Shown here piece by piece: positions 11,564 through 24,149 of a stretch of 64,000 nucleotides of DNA. This stretch comes from Blastocystis sp. Blastoise (lineage: Eukaryota > Sar > Bigyra > Opalinata > Blastocystidae). A program made the translations under genes and the position numbers. The notes beneath the pieces are model-generated. The model made no database searches and was not told where the DNA came from. It saw only the letters and a program-made list of their open reading frames with translations. Within the stretch, counting starts at the first letter, position 1; every line of letters starts with the position of its first letter. The stretch lies in contig JBBPEB010000030.1 of the NCBI GenBank assembly GCA_039096225.1, positions 1-64,000 of the forward strand, read 5' to 3'.

Positions 11564-14500
11564 GTAAGTATTATTTATTATTTTAGTTTCTTTTTCTTTT
11601 GTTTTATTATTTTTTTTCTTTCACAGATAATAGCTTTCTGTTGTCTGCTTTCTTTTTATTATCTATTTATATATTTATTTACTAAGCTTAGCTTTAGCTA
11701 CTTAGTATTTAAATATTTAATAGAATCCTTTCTTTTTTCATTTTTGTTTTGTTATTTTTTTTTTTATTTTAATTTTACTTTAATCGTATCGATTAACGGG
11801 AAGGTGTCGGATATTAAGATAATTTTTGAATTACTTAATATTAAATAGTGTTGAGTATTTTAATATTTGTATTTAATTTAATTAATACAACTATTGATTA
11901 CCTATATGACTCATACTATTGCTGACTATTGTTCGCTTCTAACTCTATATAGTCTAACCGATGTAATACTATCAATGATGAGATATCTAAGTGTTAAGAT
12001 TCTTCACTTACTCACATTGTATATGATATTAACTGGTAGTTAGCTATATGTTTATAGAATGTTGTAACAAAGCACAATAGCTATAGATGTCCTCTATGAG
12101 GTTGAATCATATAGATTGTTTAATAAATTATACAATATTAATTACCTATACTTATTTAATATTAGTTTTCATTAATTATAATATTATCTTTCATTACATT
12201 ATAGTATTGAAGATAATTATTAATTAATAAAGTTTTTACTTTATATTATTTAATATATCATACTATATGTATGTATTATTATATTAATAAAGGTTATATA
12301 CTTTATATTAATAAATATATCATAGTATATCTATGTATTATTATATTAATAAAGGTTATATACTTTATATTAATAAATATATCATAGTATATCTATGTAT
12401 TATTATATTAATAAATGTTATACTTTATATTAATTAATATATCATAGTATATTCTATGTATTATTATATTAATAAAGGTTATATACTTTATATTAATATA
12501 TATAATATCATACTATACTTATGTATTATATTATATTAATAAAGGTTATACTTTATATTAATAAATATATCATAGTATATCTATGTATTATATTATATTA
12601 ATAAGAGTTATATACTTTATATTAATAAATATATCATACTATATCTATGACTTATATTATATTAATAAAGGTTATACTTTATATTAATTAATATATCATA
12701 CTATACTTATGTATCATATTATATTGATGAAGGTTATACTTTATATTAATTAATATATCATACTATACTTATGTATGTATTATTATATTAATAAATGTTA
12801 TACTTTATATTAATATATATATTATCATACTATATCTATGTATTATATTATATTAATAAAGGTTATACTTTATATTAATTAATAAATACTTCAACAACTA
12901 TAACAATGAAAGTTAATTTATATACTACACAACTAAACTTTATTCTAAACTTAAACATAATATATTTAATATCTAATAATTAATATATATAGGTTCCAAT
13001 AAGGATAAAATAAATAATAATGATTTATCTAAATCATTTGGTTTTAACTCAAAACCTTTAGCTTTGTTTTCGACTTTTAATTTTCAAAATAATATTCCTT
13101 TACAAAACATTCAAAACAATAATTCAAATAACAATATTGATATTGATATCGATAATCGTTATTCACAAATAAATAATAATAATTCTATATTAAATAATGG
13201 TTCAAACCTATTCAATCAAATGAATCCAGTTAATCAATCAATTAATAACATATCTATTGTTCAAAGTCAAATTAATAATAATAATCAATCTATTCCTATA
13301 TCAACTACTATTATACAACCTACAGAAAAAAATACTTCTGTTTCTAATAATAATAATGATTCTATTAATACTTCTTCACACTCTTTACCTGTTGTTACTA
13401 CTATTCCAACTGATGTAAATATATCTAACAATAATAATTCTACAATCATTAATGATAATACAAATAATTCAAGAAATAACACTAATACTAATAATAATGA
13501 AACAATAATACATAGAAATAATAGATCTATTAATTCCATTATGAATAGTTATTTAACTATTCCTGATTTAAGTCCTATTCTTCCTCCTTTAAGTATTCTA
13601 ACAAATATTCCTCATATTAATTTAAATAATGATAATGAATCAGAAATTATAACAACAATACCTAATAGTAGTAGTAGTAGTAGTTCAAGTGATAGTAGTA
13701 GTAGTAGTAGTAGTAGTTTTTCTGATAATGATTCTGATTCTGATTATATTGATCCTTTTCCTAATATTAATAGTAATACTCAAAATAATGACGAAATACC
13801 AGTTGTAAGAACTATTAGAAGACCTATAACAGATAATAGTATGTTTTTTATTATTTAAATATATTTATTTAATACTTTTTTATAGTTGAAGAAGATATAA
13901 TTATTCATCCTATTATTAATAGAGGAAGAAGAAGAGCTTTAGATATTTGTATGCTATTTATTTTTTATAATTCTTTATGAATAATTAAATAACAAATTAT
14001 TTTTATAGATAATCAACAAAGATTATTATATCCTGGATTACATAATTGTATTGCTTCTATTCAAAGAAGTATTTATATATATTTAATATTTATTTTATAT
14101 TATTTTATATAGATTCTCATGGTGATTTCGTATTAAATGAAGCATTGAATACTTATAAAGCTAATTATTTAGGTGATTTTAATGTTCATTGTGAATATTG
14201 TCATGCTAAACATTTTGAATTAGAGAAAGGAATGAATGATAAGTTTTATACTTGCTGTGGTAGTGGTAAAGTAGTTCTTCCTGAGCTTCCTGATCTTCCT
14301 AATACTATTCGTTCTTTATTACAAAGAGATAATCCAGATTCAAGAGAATTTATTAATAATATTATTCGATATAATAATTCTGTTGCTTTAGCTTCTTTAG
14401 CTGGAAATAATACTTCTGATGATGATTTAAGAAATTCTTCTGGACCTTTACTATTTAAATGTGGAGGTAATATATATCATACTTTTAAGAGTGCTTTAGA

Positions 14501-17500
14501 TTTTGATGTGAATGATCCTACAAGACATCCTGTATTCAATCAATATTATATGATAGATGGAGATGAAGCTACTCATATGAGAAGTATGAATCGATATTTT
14601 TGTGATTTAAAACCAAATATTTTAGAGATATTAGATAGTACAATAAGAGAATATCATCCATTAGCTCAAATATATAATTCACTTCGAGAAAGAGTAGATG
14701 AAGTATTAGAAGAGAATAGTCAAATGAATAGAAATAATATTAATTTATTAATAGAGTTTAAGAAACAAAGAAGAGAAGTACCTGATATAAGAAGATATAA
14801 TACTCCTCAAGTAGATGAAGTAGCAGTAATATATCAATATAGAGAAGGAGGAGTAATGCCAGAAAGAAGTTATTGTTGTTTTCCTAGAAGTGGTATGGAA
14901 ATAGTAGCTACTAATAGTAATAATGAACAGAATCGTTATACTTCAGGTCAATATATAGTAATGAAGAATACTAATTCTTATATAGATTGTATGGTTTATC
15001 CAGTTATGTTTCCAACTGGAAGACAAGGTTGGTATCCAGATTTATTATCATTGAATCGTTCTAATCAAATTACTATTACTATGTTAGAATATTATAATTA
15101 TATGCTTCAAATGAAAGATCCACCTTATGATAATTATTTATTAAAATATAAGAAATTAACTTTACAATATATTACTGATAATTATATTCGAGTAGAACAA
15201 AATAGAATTAATTATATACGAAATAATCAAAATAAGTTAAGAGCTTCAACTTATCAGAATATAAATAATATGTTAGAAGAGAGAGGAGATCAAATAAATG
15301 AGAATGATAGAAATATAGATAGAATAGGTAAAGCTATTATATTACCTTCTTCTTTTGTTGGTAGTCCAAGAAATTTGCAACAGAAATATATGGATGCTAT
15401 GAGTGTAGTTCGAGAATATGGTAAACCTGATTTATTTATAACATTTACTTGCAATCCAGATTGGTTAGAAATAAAGAATAATATTCCAGAAGGTTATACT
15501 GTTAATGAATTTCCAGATTTAGTTTCAAGAGTGTTTCATTTAAAGTTGAAACAATTACTTTCTGATATAAAGGATAAGAATATATTTGGTACTGTAGAAG
15601 CTTTATTATATTCAGTGGAATTCCAAAAGAGAGGTTTACCACATTCTCATATATTAATTATTTTAGATACGAATTCTAAATATAGAACAGAAGATGAAGT
15701 AGATAGTATAATAAGTGCAGAGATTCCTGATAAAGAATCAACTCCTCTTCTTTATGAATTAGTTAAGAAACATATGATTCATGGTCCATGTGGTCCTGAT
15801 TATGATACGAATTGTGTTTGTATTGATAGATCAACAGGTAAATGTAGTAAGAGATTTCCAAAAGAATATATAGAGCAAACTAATTGTCATTTAAATTCTT
15901 ATCCTTTATATCAAAGAAGAAATATTCCTGATAGAACTATTACTCTTATTCGTAGTCATAATACTTATACTATTGATAATCGTTGGGTAGTTCCTTATAA
16001 TCCTTATTTATTATTGAAATATCAAGCTCATATTAATGTAGAAGTCTGTTGTAATATTCAAAGTACAAAATATATATATAAGTATGCATTAAAAGGAAAT
16101 GATTCTGTGATAGCTCAATTAAGAAGAGTGAATGATAATGGAATAGTAGATGAAACTCAAGCTTATTTAGATTGTCGATATGTTTCTCCTCCTGAAGCTT
16201 CTTATCGTTTGAATTGTTTTGAAATTACTTATAATTCTGTTTCTATTAATAGATTACCTATTCATTTACCTGATGATCCATATATATTATTTCGAGAAGG
16301 ACATGAAGTAGAAGCATTAAGGAATAGTTTAGAGAAAGGTACTAAATTAACAAAATACTTTGATTTAGAGAAAGAAGTTCAGAATCAAAGAAAGATATAT
16401 ACTTATTATTATATAGAGAAGAAGCATGGTATTCGTAATATGAATAATGTAGAAGAAGAAAGAGAATTGATTCAAGTTCGTTTAGAAGAGATAAATAGAA
16501 TAAATAGTTATGAAGTAGATGATGATAATATATCCGAAGAATTATTGAAAATATTAGATGAGAAATATCCTATTTATGCTTATCATGAAATACCAAAATA
16601 TTATGTATGGAAATCGAATACAAATACTTGGAATAGACGTCAGAGAGATATAAAAGCTTTAGGAAGAATGTATTATGTGAATCCAAAAGATAAGGAACGA
16701 TATGCTTTGAGATTATTATTATTGAATACGAAAGGAGCTGATAGCTTTGATTCTTTGAAGATAGTAAAAGGATTGAATAGTAATGAACCTTATAGAACCT
16801 TTAGTGAAGCAGCTATAGCAAGAGGATTATTGAATAATGAGAGAGAAGTATTTGATTCATTTTCAGAAGCTATTGTTTTTGCTACTCCATGTCAATTGAG
16901 ACAATTATTTATTACTTATATTTCAGAATCATTATTAACAAATGTGAAAGAGTTTTGGATTCGATTTAAATCATTTCTTAGTGAGGATTATAAACATTCA
17001 ATGCATAATAATGAAATAGATTATATAAATACTCCTTTAGCTCAAGATTTAGATTCATCAAGTGTTATAGAAGATGATACTAATAGTGTTCTTCAAGATT
17101 ATGAAATACGTACTTTACAAGATATAAAAGAGATGATGATAAGTATAGGAGTGAATTATAATGATTTAGGATTACCTCAAGTAGAAGAACAACATCATTA
17201 TAATGATTATAATTATAATCCTACATTAGAATTACAAGAAGCTAATAGAGTAATAGAATTATTAAATGAAGAACAAAGAAATGCATTTGATAGAGTAATT
17301 CATTCAATAGAAAGTAGTAGAATAGAAGATAAGTTATGTTTCTTTATAGATGGTCCAGGTGGAAGTGGAAAGACTTTCTTATATAATAGTTTATTAAGTT
17401 ATTTACGTGGACATAATAAGAATGTATTACCTGTAGCTTCAACAGGAATTGCTTCTACTTTATTACCAGGTGGTAGAACAGCTCATAAACAATTTGGTAT

Positions 17501-18725
17501 TCCTTTGAATGTTGATCCTGATTCTACTTCAAATATAGATTTAGCTAGAGATAGAAGAAAAGTAGAAGAAATAAGAATAGCTGATTTAATAATATGGGAT
17601 GAAGCTCCTATGATGAAAGGTGATTGTTTTATGGTAGTACATAGATTATTATGTGATATAATGAATACAGAATTAGATATTCCTTTTGGTGGTAAAACAG
17701 TAGTATTAGGAGGAGATTTCAGACAATGTTTACCAGTTATAAGAAAAGGAACTCAAGCTCAGATTGTTAGTTCTTCTATAAAGTTTTGTTCCTTATGGAA
17801 TTCTATCAAAAATAATGTCATTCATTTATCAAGAAATATGAGAGCTTTAGAAGGAGCAGATGATTTTAGACAATGGTTATTACAAGTAGGAGATGGTGTT
17901 CTTTCTAATAATTATACTATTAGTCATCATTTAGATATAGATTATATTCCTATTCCTCCTCAATGTATTGTGAATGATGATTTATGTGTTACTGTATTTG
18001 GACATCGAATCAATACTTCTCTTGATTCTGATATCAAACGATTAGCTTCTTCTGTTATATTAGCTTCTACTAATGATTGTGTTGGTACTTTAAATGATTT
18101 CATTGTTGATAATCTTCTTTCTGGAACTACTACTCCTTATATCTCTTCTGATTCTATTCTTGATTCTGAAACAGATGATCCAGAATCAAATTATCCTATC
18201 GAGTTTATCAATTCTCAAACACCTTCTGGAATGCCTCCTCATATATTAAATTTAAAAATAGGTTGTATCATTATGCTTTTAAGAAATCTTAATCCTTCTA
18301 AAGGATTATGTAATGGTACTAGACTTATAGTAACTCGATTAGGATCAAATAATATTACTGCTACTATTTTAAATCCTCCTCCTTCTCTTACTATTGATGA
18401 ACAAACTGTTATTATTCCAAGAATCATCTGTAATTCAAATCCTGAAGATCTTCCTATTATTATATCCAGAAGACAATTTCCTATTCGTTTAGCCTTTGCC
18501 ATGACTATCAACAAATCTCAAGGACAAACATTTGAAAGAGTTGGTGTTTACTTAGATCGTCCTGTCTTCTCTCATGGTCAACTCTATGTTGCTTTCAGTC
18601 GTGCTCGATCTTTCAACGCTCTTTTTATTAAGGTAGTTGATAGTGTCTCTCAAGGTAAGATGATTAGTAGTAGTAATGAAATATTTACTAAGAACGTGGT
18701 CTTCAGGTCTACTCTAAATAATTAA
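10328..18725 (+). CDS. Helitron Rep-helicase transposase, copy A2 (15 exons)
   Basis: Same structure and role as the A1 gene. Exons: 10328-10403, 10444-10515, 10565-10627, 10678-10749, 10802-10873, 10944-10991, 11055-11126, 11197-11247, 11310-11381, 11448-11507, 11546-11563, 12993-13838, 13886-13948, 14009-14068, 14113-18725. All introns are phase 1; the product is about 2,085 residues. Exon 12 is one codon shorter than in A1 because the Ser run differs. The donor after exon 10 is AAT|GT instead of AAG|GT but keeps GT. The HUH motif PHSH lies near nt 15,639, Walker A near 17,352, and NKSQGQ and YVAFSRAR close to the C terminus. No stop or frameshift is seen, so both tandem copies look potentially active. 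Confidence 0.88.
11564..12992 (+). repeat. Long intron 11 of A2 with the same satellite
   Basis: This intron matches the A1 intron: a unique first part almost identical to A1, then the ~60-bp satellite from about 12,238 to 12,882. Order and spacing of satellite variants differ from A1, so the array has been rearranging since the copies separated. Confidence 0.7.
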
Positions 18726-18914
18726 ATGCTTTATTTTTTCTTTTTTCTTCTTTTGTTATATTTGTTTGTTTTTGTTTTATGTTTGTTAATTATTTTTTCT
18801 TTTTAATCTATTACTTCTTCACTTTTTATTTGTTTTTTAAATGTTTATAATAAACAAGGTTGTTTTGTTCAATAAAGTTAAAGAAATAATTTTAAAACCC
18901 AACTGCACAACGCA

Positions 18915-18961
18915 GCCGCGGCGCGTCGCCGTTAGGCGGTGCGCCAGCGGCGTTACCCTAG
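18915..18961 (+). other. Helitron A2 3' terminus (hairpin + CTAG)
   Basis: The hairpin at 18,915-18,951 is identical to that of A1, followed after ten bases by CTAG and then T at 18,962. This marks the right edge of the tandem array. Confidence 0.92.
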
Positions 18962-19057
18962 TGTATATGAAGAAAACAAGAGATAGCACATTAATAAATA
19001 GAAAATTCAGAACAAAAATAATAATGAATAGGAAGAAGATAATGAAATAAAGATGAA

Positions 19058-19215
19058 GATGATGATGAAGAAGAAGGAAATGAATAATGACAAGAAGAAG
19101 ATGATGAAGAAGAAGGAAATGAATAATGACAAGAAGAAGATGATGAAGAAGAAGGAAATGAATAATGACAACAAGAAGATGATGAAGAAGAAGAAGGAAA
19201 TGAATAATGACAACA
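19058..19215. repeat. 36-bp minisatellite, about 4 units
   Basis: A 36-bp unit containing GATGAAGAAGAAGGAAATG and AATAATGACAAGAAG repeats about four times with few changes, including AAG to CAA near the end of the array. Confidence 0.8.
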
Positions 19216-20232
19216 AGAAGATGAAGAATAAATAGAATAATGATAAGAAAGAATAAATAGATTAATAAGAGAACAAGAGGATGAATGTGAAGAAGAGACA
19301 AGGAAGGAGGTGAAAAAAAGAAAGAAAAGCAAGATAAAGAATAGGAAGAAGATATACAAGAAAATGAAGAAGAAGAGAAAGAAAAGAAAAGAAGAATGAA
19401 CAAAAAACATATATAGAGAACAGAAAGATATAAAGAAATAAAAGAGATAGATATATAGATAGATGGATATATAGATGGATGCATAAATAGACAGATAAAA
19501 TGAGAAAGAAATAGAGAATAAGAGATACAAAGATATAAATAAATAGATAGATATAGAAAAGAGAAAGAAGAAAAGAGAGAAATAAAAAAAGAAATCAGAT
19601 AGAAAGAGATAGAATGAGAGATAGAACGATAGATAAAGAGAGATATACAAAGTAATGAAATAGAGAACCAGAGAAAATAGATACAAGAATAAAGATAAAA
19701 ATCGAAGAAAGAGTGTGAAAGTAAAATAACATAAAGAGAGATAGAGAGAAAGAGATGAATTGAAGAAATAGCGAGAAGGATGAAGGAAAAATATATAATA
19801 GGAAGAGGAAGAAGGGAGAGGAAGAAAAAGAAAAAGAGACGAAGATGGGATATGAAGACAAAGATGGGAGAGAAAAAGATCAGGAAGCGAGGAAACAAAA
19901 AGATAAAAATATATAAAGAGGGAAAAAGTTCAGAAAAATAGAAAAAGATAGAGAGGGATAGGGAAAACTAATAATATAGAATGATAAAGAGAGAATGAGA
20001 GATAAAGAAAGATAAAGAAGAAAAAAGAGTTATAAAATAATAAAGAAAGAAAAAAAAAGAACGATAGTATATGAGAGAAGAAAGAGACACAAAGAAAAAG
20101 ATAAATAAGAGAGAAACATAGAAAGAGATAGAATATATAGAAGATGAGAAAGGATTGAGATAGAAAGATACATTGAGATAGAAGAAGACAGAAGGATATA
20201 GAGAAGGAGATACATAGTGATAAAAAGGAAAA

Positions 20233-21560
20233 CATGAATAGAGAGTAGATAGAAGAAAATAGAGAAGGAGAAGTAGATAAAAGAAGATAGAAAGAAGAGA
20301 GAAGTAGATTAAAATAAAAACAAATAGCAAGAAATAAAAGAAGATAGGGAAGAATATAGAATGATCTGAAGAATGAGATGTAGATAGAAGTGAATAGAAG
20401 GAAATAGAGAAGGAGAAGTAGATAGAGAAGAATAAAATGAAAGTAGAAGTAGAAGGAGAATTAGAGAGAAATAGGAAAAATACGTAGGACACGAGAGAGA
20501 GAGAGAGATAAAATGATATAAAATAATAGAGAGGGAGAGAAAGCGGATTGAGATATAGTAAGGGAGAAACATGTAGACAGAGATAGAGAAGTAGATAGAG
20601 GGAGATAAAGAAGATAGAAGAGACATACAAGGAGAGATAGTAGATTAAGCTAGAATGGATATAATAAGATAGAGAAGAAAAAGAAAGAGATATAAGCAGA
20701 TAAGAGAAAATTGAAGGAAATAGAGAATGAGATACAGACACATAAATGAGATAGAATGAGATATATAGAGATAGATAAATATGAAGAAAAAAATAGGAAT
20801 ACATAGAGATAGAAGGATATTGAAAGAGAGAGAAAAGGAGAGAAAGAAGATTGAGACAGAAGGAGTAGCAGAGATAAAAGGAAATAGAGAAGGAAATAGA
20901 AGGAGAATGAGAAAAGAAGGAGAAGGAGATATGTAAGATTTGGATAAAATGAGAAAGAGAAGAAGAATAGATAAGAAGAATATGATAGAAGGAGATAGAA
21001 AAAGAGATGAATAGGGATAGAAAGAGACAAATAAGGGAGAAATTGTTAGAAGGATATAGAAGAAGATAGAAAACGAGAAAGAAGGAGAGATTGAAAGATA
21101 TAAAGGAGATTAAGAAAGAAGTGAGCAAGAAGAAGATAGAGATAGATAGAAAGAAATAAAAGGAGATAAATAAAAGATAAAATGGAGATAAATAGGAGAT
21201 TAAGATAGAAGAAAAGAGAGAATGAGATAAAAGTGATAAAAAGGAAAACATGGATAGAGAGGAGATAGAAGAAAACAGAGAAGGAGAAGTAGATAAAAGA
21301 AAATAGAAAGAAGAGAGAAGTAGATTAAAATAGAATAAAATGTAGATAGAAGGAACAGAGAAGTAGATTAAAATACAGTAGATAGGAAAAGATAAAAGGA
21401 AGATAAGGAAGGATATAGAATGATCTGAAGAATGAGACAGAGAATGAAGAGAAGGAACAGAGAAGTAGATTAAAATAGAAGGAGATGTGGATAGAAGGAG
21501 ATAAAAGAAAATAGAGAAGGAGAAGTAGATAGAAGTAGATAGAAAGAAGAGAGAAGTAGA
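20233..21560. repeat. Long-period duplication inside purine tract 1
   Basis: A block starting near 20,233 recurs near 21,248, about 1,015 bp later, with the same order of words (GAGAAGGAGAAGTAGATAAA, AGAAGAGAGAAGTAGATTAA, then AGAATGATCTGAAGAATGAG). A partial third occurrence follows near 21,500. This is higher-order repetition and not simple slippage. Confidence 0.6.
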
Positions 21561-23340
21561 TTAAAATAAAATAAAATGTAGATAGAAGGAGATAGATACA
21601 TATAAAAAAAGATAGAGAATGAAATATGAAAAACAAAGTAGAGAGGAATAGAGAGAAAAAATAAAAAATAAATAGAACAAGAGAGAGAGACAAAAAATAC
21701 GGAATGAGAGTAAGAAGGAAAGAAAGAGGATTGAGATATAATAAGATAGAACGATGCAGAAGGACATAGAGAAGTATAGAAGTAGGTAGATAAGATAAAG
21801 GCAAAATAAAATGAGAAAGAGATGTAAATAGAACAATCCAGAATGAGAGAAAGAAGACGAGAAAGTAGATTAAAATAGAAGGAATATAATGATATGAAGA
21901 AGAAAATAGAAACGTAGATAGAATTAGATAGAATGAGATAAAATGAGTTAGATGGGTATAGAAGGAGAGAGAAATGAAACAAATAAAAAGATAAAGAACG
22001 AGATAAAGTGAAGAAAAAGATATAGATACATAAAAGGAGATATAACGAAATAAAAAGGAAATAAAAAGGAAATAAAAAGGAAATAAAAAGGAAATAAAAA
22101 AAATAAATAGAAAATAAAATAAAAGACAAATAAAAAATAGAGAAGATAAAAATAGAAGGATAAAATAGAAATAGAGACAGGGAAGACTAAAAAGAAGGAG
22201 CTTAGAAGGAGATAAATGAAGATATAGAAGGAAAAGTATATAGAAGGAGGAGAAAATAAAGATAGGAAGAAACAGGAAAGGAGATAAGGAAGAAGTAGAG
22301 AAGATAAAGATAAATACAGATAGAGAGAGGTAGAAGAAGATAGAAAGAGATAAAGTAATAATAGAGAAGGAAAATGAGATACAAAATGAGATAGAAATGA
22401 TTAATATAGAAGGAGATGAGAATGGCATAAATAACTGAAATAAGTAGGTATAAGTAGATAGAGAAGGATAAAGATAGAAATAGAAATAGAGAAATAAATA
22501 TAAAAAAAAATTGAAATACAAGGTGAACGAGAGAGAGAAGGAGACAAAAAGAGAGAATGAAGATATATAATGAGATGAAGAAGGAGATTGAAAGAGAAGA
22601 TAAATATAGACAGTGAAAGAGAGAAATAAAAAGAATAACTAATCATAGACATAGAGAGAAATAGAGAGAAATAGAACATACAGAGGGAGGAAAGAAAAAC
22701 GGGAGAAGAATATGTGGAAAGAGATAGAGAAGATGATAGAAGAAAATATGATATAAGAAAGATAAAGATAGATAGGAAGAGATATAGAAAGATATAGAAG
22801 GAGAGTGAGATGAAAAAAGAAAGAGATGGGGATCGAGATAGAAGGAGATATAAATAGTAGACAAGGAAATGGAGAGATATAGGGAGAACTACGACAGAAG
22901 AAGAAAGAAGACTGAGACAGAATGAAATAAAGAAGAATTAGTTAGAAGAATGAGAGAAGGAAATAGACAAGTAGTGGATTTAGAGAAGAAGATAAAAGAA
23001 AAATAAAGAAGGAAATAGAAAAGGAAACGAGAAGAAGATAGAAGAAGATAGAAAGAATGCTAATATATAACGAGGTTAGAAGGAGATAGAAAGATAGAGA
23101 GAAGTTAAAATATAGAAAGAAGTGAGAAGTAAGAAGGAAGAAGAAGAAGAAAAATATTAGGATGCAAGAGACAGAGTAAGAAGAAAGTAGGAAGAAGTAA
23201 GAAATAAAAAAAGAAGAAAGTAAGCAGAAGAAGAAGAAAGAAGAAGAAAGAAAAGAAGAAAGTAAGAAGTAAGAAGGAAGACAGAAGGAAGAAGAAAGAA
23301 GTAAGAAGAAAATAAAACTTTGATTAAGAGAAGACGATAA

Positions 23341-23912
23341 TTCTTGAGTAATAAGGGAAACTAGATAAATAAATAAATAAATTGTAAATATATTAGAAGA
23401 AACATACTAAAAAATAATTTTTGAATCTGGTAATGTTGAGGCATAAAATAGAAAAGAAAGCAGGAATACAAGAAAACAACCTAAAGAAGTAAACAATAAT
23501 AAATAAATCTATTAAAATAAATAAAAAAAAATAAAATAAAATGAATTAGAATTCTAATTCAAGAAAAAGAAAAAATAAAGTTAATAATTATATAAAATAA
23601 CAAATAACAAGTGATCTATCATATAGTATGACAGCAATATAAAAAGCTAAAGAGATAAAAGATAATTACTAAAAAAAATATATATATATACTATGAAAAT
23701 AATTTGACATCATGGACCTTATTAAGACGGATTGAAGAAGCCTATGAAAGCCATAAGACGACAAGAAACTATATATGCTAGAGAATGGGAGAATAATAAT
23801 ATGGATAAAGAATAAAAAATAGTAATATACATACAAGAGAATAATCTGAAGTTAAAATCAACTTCTATTTTTTAAAATAAAAGCTAATAAAAATAAAAAA
23901 AAATAAAGAAAA
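23341..23912. other. AT-rich spacer, no gene recognised
   Basis: Ordinary AT-rich sequence between the purine tract and the 3' end of Helitron B3. I see isolated splice-like signals around 23,690-23,790 on the minus strand but no consistent open frame. Confidence 0.5.
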
Positions 23913-23950
23913 CAAGCGTTTCACGGCCTGCCTACGCAGGCCTACGCTTG
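23913..23950 (-). other. Helitron B3 3' terminal hairpin
   Basis: On the minus strand CAAGCGT-A-GGCCTGC-GTAG-GCAGGCC-GTGAA-ACGCTTG forms two 7-bp stems. The outer stem ends in CTTG, followed by T. Copy B4 has the identical hairpin at 36,687-36,724. Unlike family A the hairpin reaches the very end, and the last four bases are CTTG instead of CTRR. Confidence 0.75.
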
Positions 23951-24149
23951 AGTTTTATTTTAAAATATTTAGTTTTAGTTTTTGGTTTTAAGTTTAACAA
24001 AACAACAAAATATTATATATTTAACTTTTAAGAACAGCAAATAAAAATTGAAAAGAGAAAAATAATAAATAAAAACAAATATATTAACAAAGAATAACGA
24101 ATATAAAAGAAATCAAAGAATAAAACAAATAAAACAAATAAAACGATAA

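Larger units (their letters stand above)
9435..18961 (+). mobile_element. Helitron family A, copy A2
   Basis: This is the second head-to-tail copy, ending in hairpin 18,915-18,951 and CTAG at 18,958-18,961 followed by T. The sequence after this end is purine-rich and unrelated to the microsatellite at the A1/A2 junction, so the array stops here. The catalytic exon differs from A1 by about 8 residues in 1,536 by eye, whereas exons 1-6 differ much more. Confidence 0.85.
18962..23340. repeat. Purine-rich tract 1 (4.4 kb)
   Basis: The + strand is almost entirely A and G, with GATAGAAAGAGATAGA-like and AGAAGGAGA-like words; C is scarce. No gene is supported. Long open frames on the minus strand encode only Leu, Ser, Phe, Ile and Tyr because a pyrimidine strand lacks stop codons. 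The tract starts exactly at the Helitron A2 end, so the array was probably inserted into or beside it. Confidence 0.85.

Noticed and set aside
18837-22864. Many long minus-strand open frames rich in Leu, Ser, Phe, Ile and Tyr
   Set aside because: They lie on the pyrimidine strand of a purine tract, where stop codons hardly occur; they have low complexity, overlap in several frames and show no domain or conservation.
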